Below, piece after piece: positions 1-11,082 of a stretch of 64,000 bases of DNA. Below the pieces are notes generated by a model. It worked only from the letters and a program-made list of their open reading frames with translations. It ran no database searches and was not told the DNA's origin. Origin of the DNA: Periplaneta americana (taxonomy: Eukaryota > Arthropoda > Insecta > Blattodea > Blattidae); contig NC_091124.1 of the NCBI RefSeq assembly GCF_040183065.1, forward strand, positions 62,814,501-62,878,500, read 5' to 3'. Made by a program: the position numbers and the translations under genes. Positions within the stretch are counted from its first letter, which is position 1, and every line of letters begins with the position of its first letter.

Positions 1-1560
1 CCTCTGAAGTGAAGATCTTTATTTTGCAGAGGTGTGCTGCTAGACAGTCATGACCTGTCTTCAGTCTAAATATTGCTACTGCTTCTTTCCATGGTTTTTG
101 TTTATCAACTGTCCATTCTTCTTAAGTATTTTAGCCCACTGTTTATCTTTGGTGTAATTCTGAGTTGTAGTTTTGTAATTTTGCAGAGCCTTTCTCCTAA
201 GAAGTGATTTTATTTCTTGGGCATCCAGAATATTGTTGGTTTTGGAAAGAATTGTATCTTTTTTTGCTAGAGTATCAGCGATTTCACTGCCCTGAATTAC
301 TACATGAGCAGGAATCCACTGTATTGCTATATGTGTGAGTTTACAAATTCGGGTTAAGAGTTTCTTTATTTCTTGTATTGTACGTGTTTTTGGTTTTTGC
401 CTTGAAGAGATTGCTTGTACTGGGTGTTCATTTCAAAGTGTGTCATGACGTCACTGTTGTGAGTCAGCGATTTGAAGCGAGTTTAAGATTTTATGTCAGA
501 GAAGTTGCTTATTAATCAAGGCGTTCAATCTGAACTTGAGAATGTGTACGGTATAACTTGAACGTCGTAGCAACAGATGGCGGTCTGTACGGTCTGTGTA
601 CTACAATAACCTCTTTCGAACTGTGTTTTGCGCGGGTAAGTCGTACGCAGAGTACTTGTTATCATCGGTTGCGTATGGCAACTTTCCACAATACAAATCA
701 AATGCTTCGTGTCCATGTTGACCGTCGAAGTTAATGTCAACAAATAGGCTACGTAAGTAATCATTTTAACCCTCTCCCCATATCCCGACAGTAAGAAAAA
801 ACTCACCTCAGTACGTGTTTCCAAACAGTTCACATTCCTGCCACTACAGGTGTTACCGTACGTATCGATAAGTACTCTTCAGAATGAACGCCGTACTTGC
901 TAGGCAACTTCTCTGGCATATAGGTAATACACCTCTGCAGAAGTGTAGGAAGATTGAATTCTCTAGGCTCATCGACTAGCCACATGACGGCATATAGCTA
1001 GCCATGACACACTTTGAATTGAACACACAGTATTACTGTTTTCGAATCCACTAGAATAACTGCCTTTTCAAATAAATTCTGTCTGTGTAGTAACTGTGTA
1101 AGTGCAAATAGGATTGCTTGGCTTTCTCCTTCAAAAACTGTCTTGTTTTGCCAATTGGGATGTAATGGAAAAATTGTTGTCACAGTAGATGCCTGCTCCA
1201 ACTCCTCCTTCTTCTTCTATTATGAGCAAACCGTCAGTGTATTTGTCTGAGCAGTATTTCTCATTGAGAGTTTCCATTGCCAGTTGTTTTAAAATATCAG
1301 GTGAATCCATTTTTTATTAGCTGATTCTAGGAAATCTATATGAATATCATAATGAACATAATCTAGTAGATTTTCTTGCAAAGATTACTGCTTAACCTCA
1401 GTTGGGATTCCTAAGGTTTGCAAATAGTTGGTTATTATGGTTATTGGATCTTTCTGAGTTGTGAGCACAACTGTTGGCTTTGAGTTTACCCAAGGTTGCT
1501 CATTCTATGTATTTGTACGTATTTTCTTTCTATGCAAAGGACAGATACTCATATGACAAC
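1..1560 (-). pseudogene. Non-LTR retrotransposon (LINE) RNase H relic, interrupted by a MITE
   Basis: The minus strand encodes a decayed RNase H domain of a LINE polyprotein. From high to low coordinates I can read a YTDG motif near 1230 (first catalytic Asp), a VDSK motif near 1040 (another conserved Asp), then QWIPAHV and a degenerate ADTLAKK near 270-330. Frameshifts and stops break the reading frame. The domain is split by a 611-bp MITE at 420-1030; removing it with one TA copy rejoins the frame between VDSKTVI and QAISS. The stretch 1260-1560 also reads as degenerate LINE polyprotein, but I cannot place it in a domain. The left end is cut by the window edge. Class assignment is firm; the exact clade (Jockey- or R1-like) is not. 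Confidence 0.75.
420..1030. mobile_element. MITE family A, copy 1 (TA target, long TIRs)
   Basis: A 611-bp element with terminal inverted repeats (TIRs): the left end starts CTGGGTGTTCATTTCAAAGT and the right end, reverse-complemented, starts CTGTGTGTTCAATTCAAAGT. It is flanked by TA at 418-419 and 1031-1032. A second copy lies at 12382-13021 with the same ends and TA flanks. A TA target suggests the Tc1/mariner superfamily, but no transposase is recognisable. Short minus-strand open frames shared by both copies look like chance frames in a conserved repeat. The insertion interrupts a LINE RNase H frame, so it is younger than that LINE. Confidence 0.85.
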
Positions 1561-2019
1561 ACAATTGTTGGCTGTATATCCGAGTTTCATAAAAAAAATG
1601 AGATTTGAGACTGTCACGGTGCGAAGTTTTAGTGTATTTTGGTCCATGCCGTGGATGTAGAGACATCCAACATATGGAGCTGCAAATCAGCCCCATGATA
1701 AGGGAAAAGGTGAGCAACCTATCTGTTGGATCATTTACCAATTACAGTTCAGTGTTGGGTCCTAAAAGATCGTACATTTTAAATAATCTGTACTGAAAAT
1801 ATTTTTGGAAGAATGAAAATTAACATAATGTGCATGCGAAATTAATTAATTCTGGAAGATAATAAGAAGGAAGAAAGATTATGATCCTATACATTATACA
1901 GGGTTTCATGAGATTACTGTGAAGTATGATGTGTAATAGATTGAAAGTGCTTTTATTTTAATAGGTAACTTAAAAAGATTCCTAACAACATTAGTAAGTT
2001 TAAGTTTTGATTAATTAAA
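1561..2019. other. Intergenic gap
   Basis: No gene, RNA or repeat boundary recognised between the LINE RNase H relic and the reverse-transcriptase relic. Confidence 0.4.
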
Positions 2020-3040
2020 ATGTGTCTCAGTGAAACGTACAGCAGAGTCCGTATAGGCCAGTTTCTATCTGATACTTTTCCAATTCACTGCGGGCTAAAG
2101 GAGGGAGATGCACTATCACCTTTACTTTTTAACTTCACTCTAGAATGTGCCATTAGGAAAGTTCAGGATAACAGGCAAGGTTTGGAATTGAACAGGTTAT
2201 ATCAGCTTCTTGTCAATGCGGATGACGTGAATATGTTAGGAGAAAATCTACAAACGATTAGGGAAAACATGGAAATTTTACTTGAAGCAAGTAAAGCGAT
2301 CGGTTTGGAAGTAAATCCCGAAAAGACAAAGTATATAATTATGTCTCGTGATCAGAATATTGTACAAAATGGAAATATAAAAATTGGAGATTTATCCTTC
2401 AAAGAGGTGGAAAAATTCAAATATCTTGGAGCAACAGTAACAAATATAAATGACACTCGGGAGGAAATTAAACACAGAATAAATATGGGAAATGCGTGTT
2501 ATTATTCGGTTGAGAAGCTTTTATCATCTAATCTGCTGTCAAAAAATCTGAAAGTTAGAATTTATAAAATAGTTATATTACCGGTTGTTCTGTATGGTTG
2601 TGAAACTTGGACTCTCACTCTGAGAGAGGAACAGAGTGTAAGGGTGTTTGAGAATAAGGTTCTTAGGAAAATATTTGGGGCTAAGAGGGATGAAGTTACA
2701 GGAGAATGGAGAAAGTTACACAACGTAGAACTGCACGCATTGTATTCTTCACCTGACATAATTAGGAACATTAAATCCAGATGTTTGAGATGGGCAGGGC
2801 ATGTATCACGTATGGGCGAATCCAGAAATGCATATAGAGTGTTAGTTGAGAGGCTGGAGGGAAAAAGACCTTTGGGGAGGCTGAGACGTAGATGGGAGGA
2901 TAATATTAAAATGGATTTGAGGGAGGTGGGATATGATGATAGAGACTGAATTAACCGTGCACAGGATAGGGACCGATGGCGGGCTTATGTGAGGGCGGCA
3001 ATGAACCTTCGGGTTCCTTAAAAGTCATTTGTAAGTAAGT
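2020..3040 (+). pseudogene. Non-LTR reverse transcriptase C-terminal fragment (RTE-like LINE)
   Basis: An open frame of 309 codons begins inside the reverse-transcriptase palm. The motif [13 protein letters not shown] is followed by a mutated active site, VNADDVN where YADD is expected, then [11 protein letters not shown], the thumb and KFKYLGATV, and the tail motifs [24 protein letters not shown] and [13 protein letters not shown] stop at 2947 truncates the frame, but homology continues as INRAQDRDRW and AAMNLRVP to about 3020. It ends in a short AAGT-type tail near 3030-3043, as many RTE-like elements do. The missing N-terminus (endonuclease and fingers) and the altered Tyr show a 5'-truncated dead copy. 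I recall this family as abundant in cockroach genomes. Confidence 0.85.
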
Positions 3041-3052
3041 AAGTACCATTAG

Positions 3053-3405
3053 CTCTGCGGTGGCTCAATGGTCAGCCTTCAGACTGTCACGCAGGCGGTC
3101 CAGGTTCGATTCCTTATCAGGTCTGGGATTTTTTCATTGAAAAAATCCATAGTGACACTTGTGGCGGACCCCATAGCATTCCCGAATGCTGGCTGGCGAT
3201 GCATGGAGGTGCTGGCCTAGGGACGAGTGGGGTTTCCTGCTCAAAACCTGAGCACATAGAGAACCTTAGTGTAGTCAGCCGGTGTGAATTTGGGTATGCG
3301 TCACCAGAGGATCAGCGCAATAGATCTTAACAGGTTGCAATTCTGGGTCATAGTGCCCCCCTCCATTAAATTCAATTCATTGTGCACCATTAATAGCATA
3401 ACATA
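3053..3405 (+). repeat. tRNA-derived SINE
   Basis: Starts with a polymerase III A-box-like stretch (GTGGCTCAATGGTCAGCC) and a B-box-like GGTTCGATTCC about 40 bp later, followed by a non-tRNA body ending in an ATTCAATTCA-type tail. The same tail with CATAGTGCCCCC upstream recurs near 13625-13670. It directly follows the LINE tail. Confidence 0.7.
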
Positions 3406-3429
3406 CGTCATAATGATATTCAATTTCAG

Positions 3430-3735
3430 TCCACACTCTGACAGGAATGTCTGGAGTAATGCTTTCAATTGGTTATTAGAGGATAAAAATTCGCTCCAGT
3501 GCTGGGGATCGAACCCGGGTCCTTGGTTCTACGTACCAAATGCTCTAACCGCTGAGCTACATCGAAGTCCAATCCATAGCACCGGATCGAATTCTTCTCC
3601 TCCAGTGTTTTTCCTTTTGTGGCCTGACTCCAAGTTCGACATATATTAAATCAACTGCCATTATACAAGGAGTGCACTCAATTGAGTGACATATATTCTG
3701 TAGGACCAAACAATTAATCTTCATCACAGACATTC
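3430..3735 (-). repeat. tRNA-like repeat (palindrome family), single copy
   Basis: On the minus strand a tRNA-like core reads GTAGCTCAGCGGTTAGAGC and a GGTTCGATCCCC B box, followed outward by the body seen again at 19200-19430 (GAGTGCACTCCTTGTATAAT in either orientation). It shares its ends with the palindromic repeat at 18864-19126. The anticodon-loop position carries ACGTAGA rather than a normal U33 loop, so it is a repeat and not a functional tRNA gene. Confidence 0.65.
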
Positions 3736-4046
3736 AAAACATTTATAAAAATGTTTCTGCATTACTTTCCATTAGCCAGTAAAAATGTGCATTTGCATAA
3801 TATGGATCCTGTCCATTATTATAAAACACTGAATGGACTGCAGGTTTAGATTAACAATATTTGAAAATCCAGAAATGACAAACTTCATTTAGAAGAGTGG
3901 AAATGTAAATGTGTCAGAGAAGTACCATAACTTATTTGTAAGAAATGAATTGAATTAACGTGAAAATCAAAGTATTGTACTTTCATCACCATAATAGTGA
4001 AATGGAAATTTATTTACCATAAAATGGGGTGAAATAGAAATTTATT

Positions 4047-4284
4047 TACCGTAAAATGGGGTGAATAGAAATGCTGGGGCGAATAGGAACAAATTTTTAA
4101 TACTTTTTATTTCTTTGTGTCAAAAAATAAATATAATAATTAGAATGTTTATTTGTTCACTCGTTACAAATAACAACATAAACACTCTTATTATTATATT
4201 TACTCTTTGACACAAAAAAAAATTTTAAAAAGCACAAATTCGTTCCTGTTCACCTTTGCTTTCCTATTCACCCCGTTTTACTGT
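4047..4284. repeat. Foldback MITE
   Basis: About 238 bp of imperfect inverted repeat: the left arm begins ACCGTAAAATGGGGTGAATA and the right arm ends with its complement CTATTCACCCCGTTTTACTG. Both arms continue through AT-rich sequence containing CTTTGTGTCAAA and TTTGACACAAA. A partial extra copy of the left end sits at 4017-4035. No coding potential. Confidence 0.75.
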
Positions 4285-4370
4285 ACTTTAAAGTAAACAT
4301 AAGCTTTTACAGCTGTGCATAACAATGAATGACTTCTTTGATGTTTACAGTATTGATTTCATTTTTACAG

Positions 4371-4830
4371 CTGCATCAGCATATGGAGAATGTTATAGAT
4401 ATCTTGTTTGTAGCAACTGGAAAGGACATAAGGATGGTGGAAGAGTTGAAAACAAATAAGCACACCCTGAAACTGGAAGAATTCGATTGCTACGAAAAGT
4501 TAATTAGTTCATACTTGGAGAATTGCTTCAAACTGTCTGAAGTAAGTTGATGTGGTAACTGTTAAATTCGACCTTTGCATCAGTATATTTACCCTTTCTT
4601 CATTGTGCCTTATTTGTTAATTACAATCTCATCTCGTCTACTACACAGAGAGATATTAATCATCGTTGTTTTTGTTTACAGAACCCATATGGATTGAGAT
4701 AGCTGCATACGTTTGCTAGTGTGTGTGTGGCCGTGATAAAGTGAGTGAGGATTCTGTACTGAAAGGCAAAGTTGAAGTGTGCTTTGCACATCTTTACATG
4801 CACAACATTATATGTGACTAGTTGCAGGAA
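4371..4830 (+). pseudogene. Legumain 3'-exon pseudogene (paralogous copy of exons 11-12)
   Basis: The segment 4371-4541 is an open copy of legumain exon 11 (57 codons against 58 in the intact gene, one Asp codon lost) with a normal acceptor (ATTTTTACAG) and donor (GTAAGT). After a 140-bp intron, 4682 onward matches exon 12, but the seventh codon is TAG where the intact gene has CAG (Gln), and a GT duplication then shifts the frame. The exon order, intron length and downstream flank match 58791-59241, so this is a genomic duplicate and not a retrocopy. No copies of exons 1-10 are visible upstream in the window; they could lie off its left edge or be absent. Loss of the last 36 residues would remove the end of the legumain-stabilising prodomain. 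Confidence 0.9.
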
Positions 4831-4979
4831 ATGGGATCTAAAGTCGGATTTTTTATTTTTTTGTTTTTTGTGGTTTTAAAAAGAGGATGAAATACTGAGC
4901 ATTTAAAAAAAATTCATGGTTCTAGGTGCTATAGTTTTTAATGTGTTACTTATTGAATATTGATATTACATTGTGTACT

Positions 4980-5960
4980 TTTCGAGAAAAATGCAAATTA
5001 AATGATGAAAGATGAGGGGAATAGAGAAAAATTCTCTCCGGCACCGGGATTTGAACCCGGGTTTTCAGCTCTACGTGCTGACGCTCTATCCACTAAGCCA
5101 TACCAGATTCCCATCTCGATGTCGGATTGAATCCTCTCAGTTTAAATTCCACCTCTTGGGTTCCCTCTAGTGGCCTACCCTCATGCACTGCGTCATAGAT
5201 GTATGACAGTGGCACAATGTCCACACATGTGCAGAGGTGCACTCGTAATGAGTGAATAAGTGGCCGGGATCCAATGGAGTAAGCGCCGTCTTAAATCACA
5301 AAGTGATTATTTTTCGCATATCATATATTATTACGATGTACCGAAGTACATATGATATTTCTGTGTAGAAATGCTGCGTCATCATATGATGAAAGATGAG
5401 TGGAACAGAAAAAATTCTCTCCGGCACCGGGATTTGAACCCGGGTTTTCAGCTCTACGTGCTGATGCTCTATCCACTAAGCCTTACCAGATTCACATCTC
5501 GATGTCAGATTGAATCCTCTCAGTTTAAGTTCCACCTCTTGGGTTCCCTCTAGTGGCCTACCCTCATGCACTGCATCATAGATGTATGACAGTGGCACAA
5601 TGTCCACACATGTGCAGAGGTGCACTCGTTATGAGTGGCTAAGTGGCCGGGATTCAACAGAGTAAGTGCCGTCTTAAATCACAAAGTGATTATTTTTTCG
5701 CATATCTTATATTATTATGATGTACTGAAGTACATACAGTATGATATTTCCATGCAGAAATTCTGCGTCATCATATGATGAAAGATGAGTGGAACAGAGA
5801 AAAATTCTCTCCGGCACCGGGATTTGAATCCGTGGCTTAGTGGATACAGCATCAACACGTAGAGGTGAAAACCCGGGTTCAAGTCCCGGTGCCGGAGAGA
5901 ATTTTTCTCTGTTCCACTCATCTTTCATCATATGATGACGCAGAATTTCTGCACGGAAAT
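4980..5960. repeat. tRNA-like tandem array 1 with inverted terminal unit
   Basis: Two head-to-tail minus-strand units carry a tRNA-like core at 5037-5107 and 5420-5490; a third begins at 5810 (spacings 383 and 390 bp). The third switches strand inside the tRNA core near 5832, and the rest is an inverted half unit running to about 5940. The core folds as a cloverleaf: acceptor TCTGGTA with TGCCGGA (7 pairs counting wobbles), D arm, anticodon stem TCAGC/GCTGA with loop ACGTAGA, and T arm CCGGG/CCCGG. Flanking GAGAAAAATTCTCTCC on one side and GAGAGGATTCAATC on the other form further complementarity. This block is absent from the paralogous locus near 59240. Confidence 0.8.
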
Positions 5961-6212
5961 ATATGTACTTTGATACATCATAATAATGCAAATTAAAGTT
6001 TTCATTTGTTTTCTTAGCAACCATAAGAAATATTTAGGTATTTAGGAACACTGTGTAAAACTACGTCCTAGTTTAGTATGTAAAAAAAGCCTACAGGTAG
6101 TGCCAGATGTCAAAACATAGAAATGCGGTTTTTACACCGCAAATTCGTTATTTTGTTCTCCTGTAAAATTTTCTTTCACGACTCTAGGTCCCTTTTCGCG
6201 CAATGGGTCACA

Positions 6213-6561
6213 GATAACAGATTTATATTATGACATACTAAAAGAACTTCTCTTATATATGCTCTTTCTGTTGCAAGAAATATTAAGTCGGTTGCAAAGA
6301 GTACCACTGCCTCAAGACTATTGAGACTTGTCAACTCTGTTTACTGTGTATTCTGGAGTGTTTGTGTATTATCTATCTAGTTATTGCTGTGCACCATACT
6401 AGTAAGAGTACTTAAATTGAGAATAGTCTTGCCATTCTCGGCAGTAACAGCATTCTGAGTTTTGCCTCTGTATTATAATGCACCTTGTTTTGTCATTGAT
6501 ATTTGATATTATTAATATATTTATTTTAAAGATGTTGCTGAAATTATTTCAATATATTTCC
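6213..6561. other. Paralogous 3' flank of legumain copy, part 1
   Basis: From CAGATTTATATTATGACATA onward this matches 59241-59388 and then 60664-60861. It is non-coding 3' flank of the duplicated legumain tail. Where the right copy carries a Tc1/mariner-like element (59391-60661), this copy is uninterrupted near 6366. Confidence 0.8.
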
Positions 6562-6575
6562 TTGCACCACATTAT

Positions 6576-7144
6576 GTTGTTGTTGTTTTCTAATGCCAGG
6601 CGTTTGACAATAAAGTCATTTGACCTCTTGCACTCCAATATTTTTCAAAGATATTATCATGGTCAGCCACTGAAGCACAGATTTTGAGGTGTTCCGAATC
6701 CATTTCTTGGTTTGAGTTGCATAATGGACAGTTAGGGGACTGATATATTCCAATTCTATGCAGGTGTTTGGCCAAACAATCATAGCCCGTTGCCAATCTA
6801 AATGCAGCTACAGATGATTTTCGTGGTAAATCGGGAATTAACTGTGGATTTTGATGCAGAGAGTTCCATTTTTTCCCTTGGGATTGAGTTATCAAATTTT
6901 GTTTGTTGAAGTCTAAGTATGTAGATTTAATAAATCTTTTCACAGAGTAATACGTAGATTTAGTAACAGGTCTGTAAGTAGCAGTGCTGCCCTTCTTTGC
7001 TAAAGCATCCGCATTCTCGTTTCCCAGGATTCCACAATGGGATGATATCCATTGGAATACAATTCTTTTATTGAGTGATATTAATTGAGAGAGCATTTTA
7101 GTTATTTTTGCTGTTTGAGATGAAGGTGTGTGTTTAGAGACTAT
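6576..7144 (-). pseudogene. 5'-truncated LINE fragment (RNase H C-terminus and 3' tail), with TSD
   Basis: The minus strand encodes the end of a LINE RNase H domain: SLNKRIVFQWISSHCGILGN, then ENADALAKKG, then a cysteine motif CPLCNSNQEMDSEHLKIC typical of the C-terminal zinc-binding region, followed by a 3' tail containing TAATGCCAGGCGTTTGACAA. A 14-bp TSD (TTGCACCACATTAT) flanks it at 6562-6575 and 7145-7158. The paralogous site at about 60862 has a single near-identical copy and no insert. Size and truncation fit target-primed reverse transcription. Confidence 0.88.
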
Positions 7145-7207
7145 TTGCACCACATTATAAAAATGTTAGAAATCCTTCATATGACAGCACATTCCTTAAG
7201 TGATTTA

Positions 7208-7392
7208 GTTGAAGAGACTCCTTGACATCTGATTTGAGATTGGAACAGGTCAACAGTGGCCTAACTCCCTGAAAGCTACATCATCATAATGATGATTATG
7301 ATGATGATAATGATTATTATTATTATTAATATTATTATTATTATTATTATGTTGTTATCTAATGCCGGGTTTTGGCAACGAAGCCATTAGCG

Positions 7393-7459
<67 letters not shown>

Positions 7460-7463
7460 TAGT
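7208..7463. repeat. Composite insertion with ATT microsatellite
   Basis: Compared with 60912-60930, this copy carries about 250 extra bp flanked by ATTTAGTT on both sides. It contains a LINE 3' tail piece (TGTTATCTAATGCCGG, 7353-7395; the same tail as at 6580 and 48290) embedded in ATT/TTA trinucleotide runs at 7315-7350 and 7396-7459. Confidence 0.6.
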
Positions 7464-8281
7464 TCTACAGAATATATTATTGTTTGAAAAGCAGTAACTT
7501 AGTTGAACAACGTTATGACAGGAAGTTGGTTTGGGAAACGGATGCAGTCACTTTTGAGTAAATTTTGCTTTCATGCTGCCTCATGGAGCAAAATAATTCC
7601 AAGAACCCAAAACATGGAAAATGATAAATGGATATTGATATGAATTAGGCTATTGCATGGAAAAAGAGATAAAAGAATGAATCGAAAACTGTGTGATATA
7701 AAGCAAAATAAGATATGTTTTGTTGGATTTCGTGTTGAGCTCATTGCAGTGGCATAGTCAGGAATTTAAGATGGAGGCGGAAGGAAGAGCAAGTTTTGGG
7801 AACAGCACTTGGCAAATTTGCCCATAACTTTCATGCAACATATTTAAAAGACAATAATGATTAATGTTTAATACTATAAAATTTAAAATAAATTTAGACT
7901 TTCCGAAAGTTTTTTTAAAGAAAAATACATTCTCCATTGTCGCTGAGTAAATCAACAGACACCGATCCTAAATTAATTACTTTATTCGCTTATTGTGTTG
8001 AGAACAATAGCTTTATAATTTCTTTGAAAGTCATCGGTCAGTTTAAAACAATTTGTTATTAAAAATATGGAGGATTTGTTATTCTAAAAATTGGGGACTC
8101 TTGGTAGAAATAGTTTAAAATATTTTCCTTTCAGTGTCGTACTTACAATATCAATGGGGGATTGTTTCTTCATGCTTTAAATCTAATTTAATTTAAAAAT
8201 ATTTCTTGAAAAAATGGGGGAGGAAGCTTCAGTCTGGTGGCCTCCCCTGCCCACGCCACTGAGTCACTGGATCTTACAGTG
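7464..8281. other. Paralogous 3' flank of legumain copy, part 2
   Basis: Non-coding; matches 60919-61590 with scattered substitutions and small indels (shared landmarks: GAAACTGATGCAGTCA-like, CTTGAAAAAATGGGGG, CACGCCACTGAG). No open frame of note. Confidence 0.75.
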
Positions 8282-8289
8282 TTTAAATA

Positions 8290-11074
8290 CAGGGGCGTAT
8301 TTTGCGGACTACCGGGGCTACTGGCGGTAGCCCAAGGAAAGTACAAAAGAAAAAGTTTATAATATAACATAATGTAATAATTTTGTATTATTAGTTTTAC
8401 CACAGTAATTAAAATTAAGGTAATCGTTAGATTTATATGCGCTCTCTGCTCTCGAAAAGAAACAAGTTGTCAAGGCGGCATCGCTGGAGAAACCGCTGCT
8501 ACGTGAGGTAGCCTGTAACCATTCTGCTAACGCTGTCCTGTCGCACAACTGCCCGTCCCCCTCCCCTTCTGTTTCCATCGTGCAGTGTAGGCCGGGTGAG
8601 TTGCCGCTCTCGTGATCGGTTTCTTCGAAGGCGCGAAGCACAATACGCTTAGTACGCTCGCTCATGAATGTGATTGTGTTCTTGCAGTGCAATATTTTAA
8701 ATTTGTGATTTGTTCGAGTGTCTAAGAGTTATATTAATTGTTAATTATTAAGTTTTTAATTTCCCAATTAAGTGATATTGTGAAAAATATGGCAGAACAA
8801 GTTTCTGGAGATGTTTGTGTTGAAAATGACTGTGTAATAGAAGGTTTATTAAAAGTGCCTTTTAACCGTCGTACATACAATGAGAAAGTTGAAATTGTGA
8901 AAATGGAAAGACCAACTCCTGAGTTAAATTTGTCCATGGACGTAAAAGAAAAACAGCGTGAATACACACGCCATTTCACTTTAACATCATATGGTAAGTG
9001 GAATTGGTTGTGTGGTAGTTCTAAACTGTCTAAACTATTTTGCTGGCCATGTTTGTTATTTAGTCCGCGAAACTAATGTGGTAAAAAGAGGGGTTTTCTA
9101 ATATGAACTCCCTTCGAACGGCAGTCCTAAAACACGACAAATCAAAAGCTCATATTTGTAGTAGCATGAACTTTGCAAACTTTGGGAAGACAAGAATTGA
9201 TTTACCGCTAGATAAGCAAAAAGCTCTACACATCAATCAACACAATGATCTTGTGAAAAAAAATCGGGAGATTTTACTGCGTCTTATTAATGCAGTCTGC
9301 TTTCTAGAAAAACAAGAATTGGCTTTTCGGGGTCATAATGAGAGTGTGGAATCAGACAATAGAGGAAATTATATTGAATATTTAAGTTCCTTGAGTGAAT
9401 TTGACCATTTACTGGCCAATCATCTTGAGAGTTCAACAGTATTTCGTGGTACTTCTCCTGCAATTCAGAATGACTTAATATTTGCTATAAGTGGGGTTAT
9501 GATAAAGAACATAAAATCTGAAATAGAAGAAACACCTTTTGTGGCCATTGTTGTTGATGAAACAAGTGACTGCTCTAATCAGAGTCAATTGTCCACTGTT
9601 TTAAGATACATCGATAGTACTGCCAATGTTCAAGAACGGTTTATAGGATTCACAAATGTCAGTTCGGACAAAATTGCTGCTGCTTTGTTTCAGCATGTGG
9701 AAGGTGTTATAGCAGAATACAATGTCGGCAATAACTTAATTGCACAGACATACGATGGTGCTTCAGTTATGGCGGGAAATATTAATGGCTTAAAAACAAA
9801 AGTTCAAGAAAAGTATCCTCAAGCACTATTTGTCCATTGTTACAGCCATGTTCTCAATTTAGTTTTGCAACAAACTACTTCATCCATTCCAGAATGCCGC
9901 ATTTTTTTCAAAACACTGTCGGGTTTAGCTGCATTTTTCTCATCATCTCCTAAAAGATCAGAAAAACTCAAGAAATTTATGAAACAGAAACTCCCAAAAG
10001 TAGCACCAACTAGATGGGATTTTACATCTCGGCTTGTAAATACAGCGAAGGAATACAGAGAACAACTGACTGCTTTTTTGAAAATATCATTTGTAATGAC
10101 TCTGAAGAAAACTGGGATGATGATGTAATTGTGCAGGCTCAAGGATATTTGTATTTTTTCACACAGTTTCAGAATATATTTCTTCTTGAAGTCTATGCTA
10201 GAGTGTTCGCACATACAGATGTGCTCTACAATATTCTTCAGACAAAAAGTCTAGACATAGCATACTGCTTGCAAGAGGTATCGAAGTTAAAAAATACTAT
10301 ATCCGAGTTCAGACGTAGTGGGTTTCCGTCCATTTGGAGTAATATGGAAAATGAAAATTCTTCAGCCAATACAATGGAACCACCATTAAAGCGAAGAAAA
10401 GGAGATGATGAATTGAAATACAGGCAGCTGTACTACAGCATACTAGATCGTATGCACATGGAAATTACTGACAGATTTTCTGATTATGGAAAGCTTCAGT
10501 TCACACATCTTCTAAATTCTCAAAAATTTTCTGCTTATAGAGAAAACTTCCCGAATGAGGCACTAAACAAATTATTTCAGTCCTATAACAGTCACTTTGA
10601 TCAAGTGGGTTTGAAAAATGAATTAAGTGTAATATATTCAGCAGAAATCTTTGATTTTTCGAACAAACCTATCCATGAAATATTATCTGCCATATATGAA
10701 AACCAGCTGAACCAAGTTATTCCTGAAGTCCTTAAATTGGCAACATTAATTGTGACATTACCAGCTACGTCAGCAACGGTAGAAAGAACATTTTCTGCGT
10801 TGAAGAGAATAAAATCCTACTGTAGATCAACTCATACACAAGAACGTTTATCCGGCTTGGCACTGATGTCCATTGAAAAGTCATTTCTACAGAAACTTTG
10901 CAAGTGGCCCAACTGTAATTTCAATGACGAAGTCATCAAAGTATTTTCGTCCAATCAAGACGTCTGAAATTCACATAAATATGTAAGGAATTTTATTATA
11001 GGGATTTTAAAATATATTTTGCATAATAATAGGGTCAGTGGTAGCCCAGACCCTTAAACCAGTATACGCCACTG
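8290..11074 (+). mobile_element. hAT transposon with ZMYM1-like transposase, near-complete
   Basis: A 2,785-bp element. The left end is CAGGGGCGTATTTTGCGG; the right end, reverse-complemented, is CAGTGGCGTATACTGG. A perfect 8-bp TSD TTTAAATA lies at 8282-8289 and 11075-11082, and the paralogous empty site at 61591-61598 carries it once. It encodes the frameshifted transposase described separately. Ends beginning CAG, an 8-bp TSD and the transposase together identify superfamily hAT. Confidence 0.95.
8789..10967 (+). pseudogene. hAT transposase, zinc finger MYM-type-1-like, frameshifted
   Basis: DNA transposase relic, three frames in order. Frame 1 (ATG at 8789, stop at 9076) has an N-terminal TTF-type zinc-finger region with CGSSKLSKLFCWPCLLFS. 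Frame 2 (9103-10128) carries the RNase H-like DUF4371 region: FVAIVVDETSDCSNQSQLST holds the first catalytic Asp, and YDGASVMAGNINGL and VHCYSHVLNLVLQ follow. Frame 3 (from about 10085 to the stop at 10967) includes the hAT C-terminal dimerisation motif LPATSATVERTFSALKRIKS. Indels near 9075-9100 and at the T run near 10075 break it, so no full transposase can be made. Homologues are usually annotated as zinc finger MYM-type protein 1-like in insect genomes. Confidence 0.92.
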
Positions 11075-11082
11075 TTTAAATA

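Noticed and set aside
5037..5107. Functional tRNA-Tyr (GTA) gene
   Set aside because: The cloverleaf is good, but the anticodon loop is ACGTAGA with C at position 33 instead of U, the copies sit in a repeat array, and sequence varies at structural positions.
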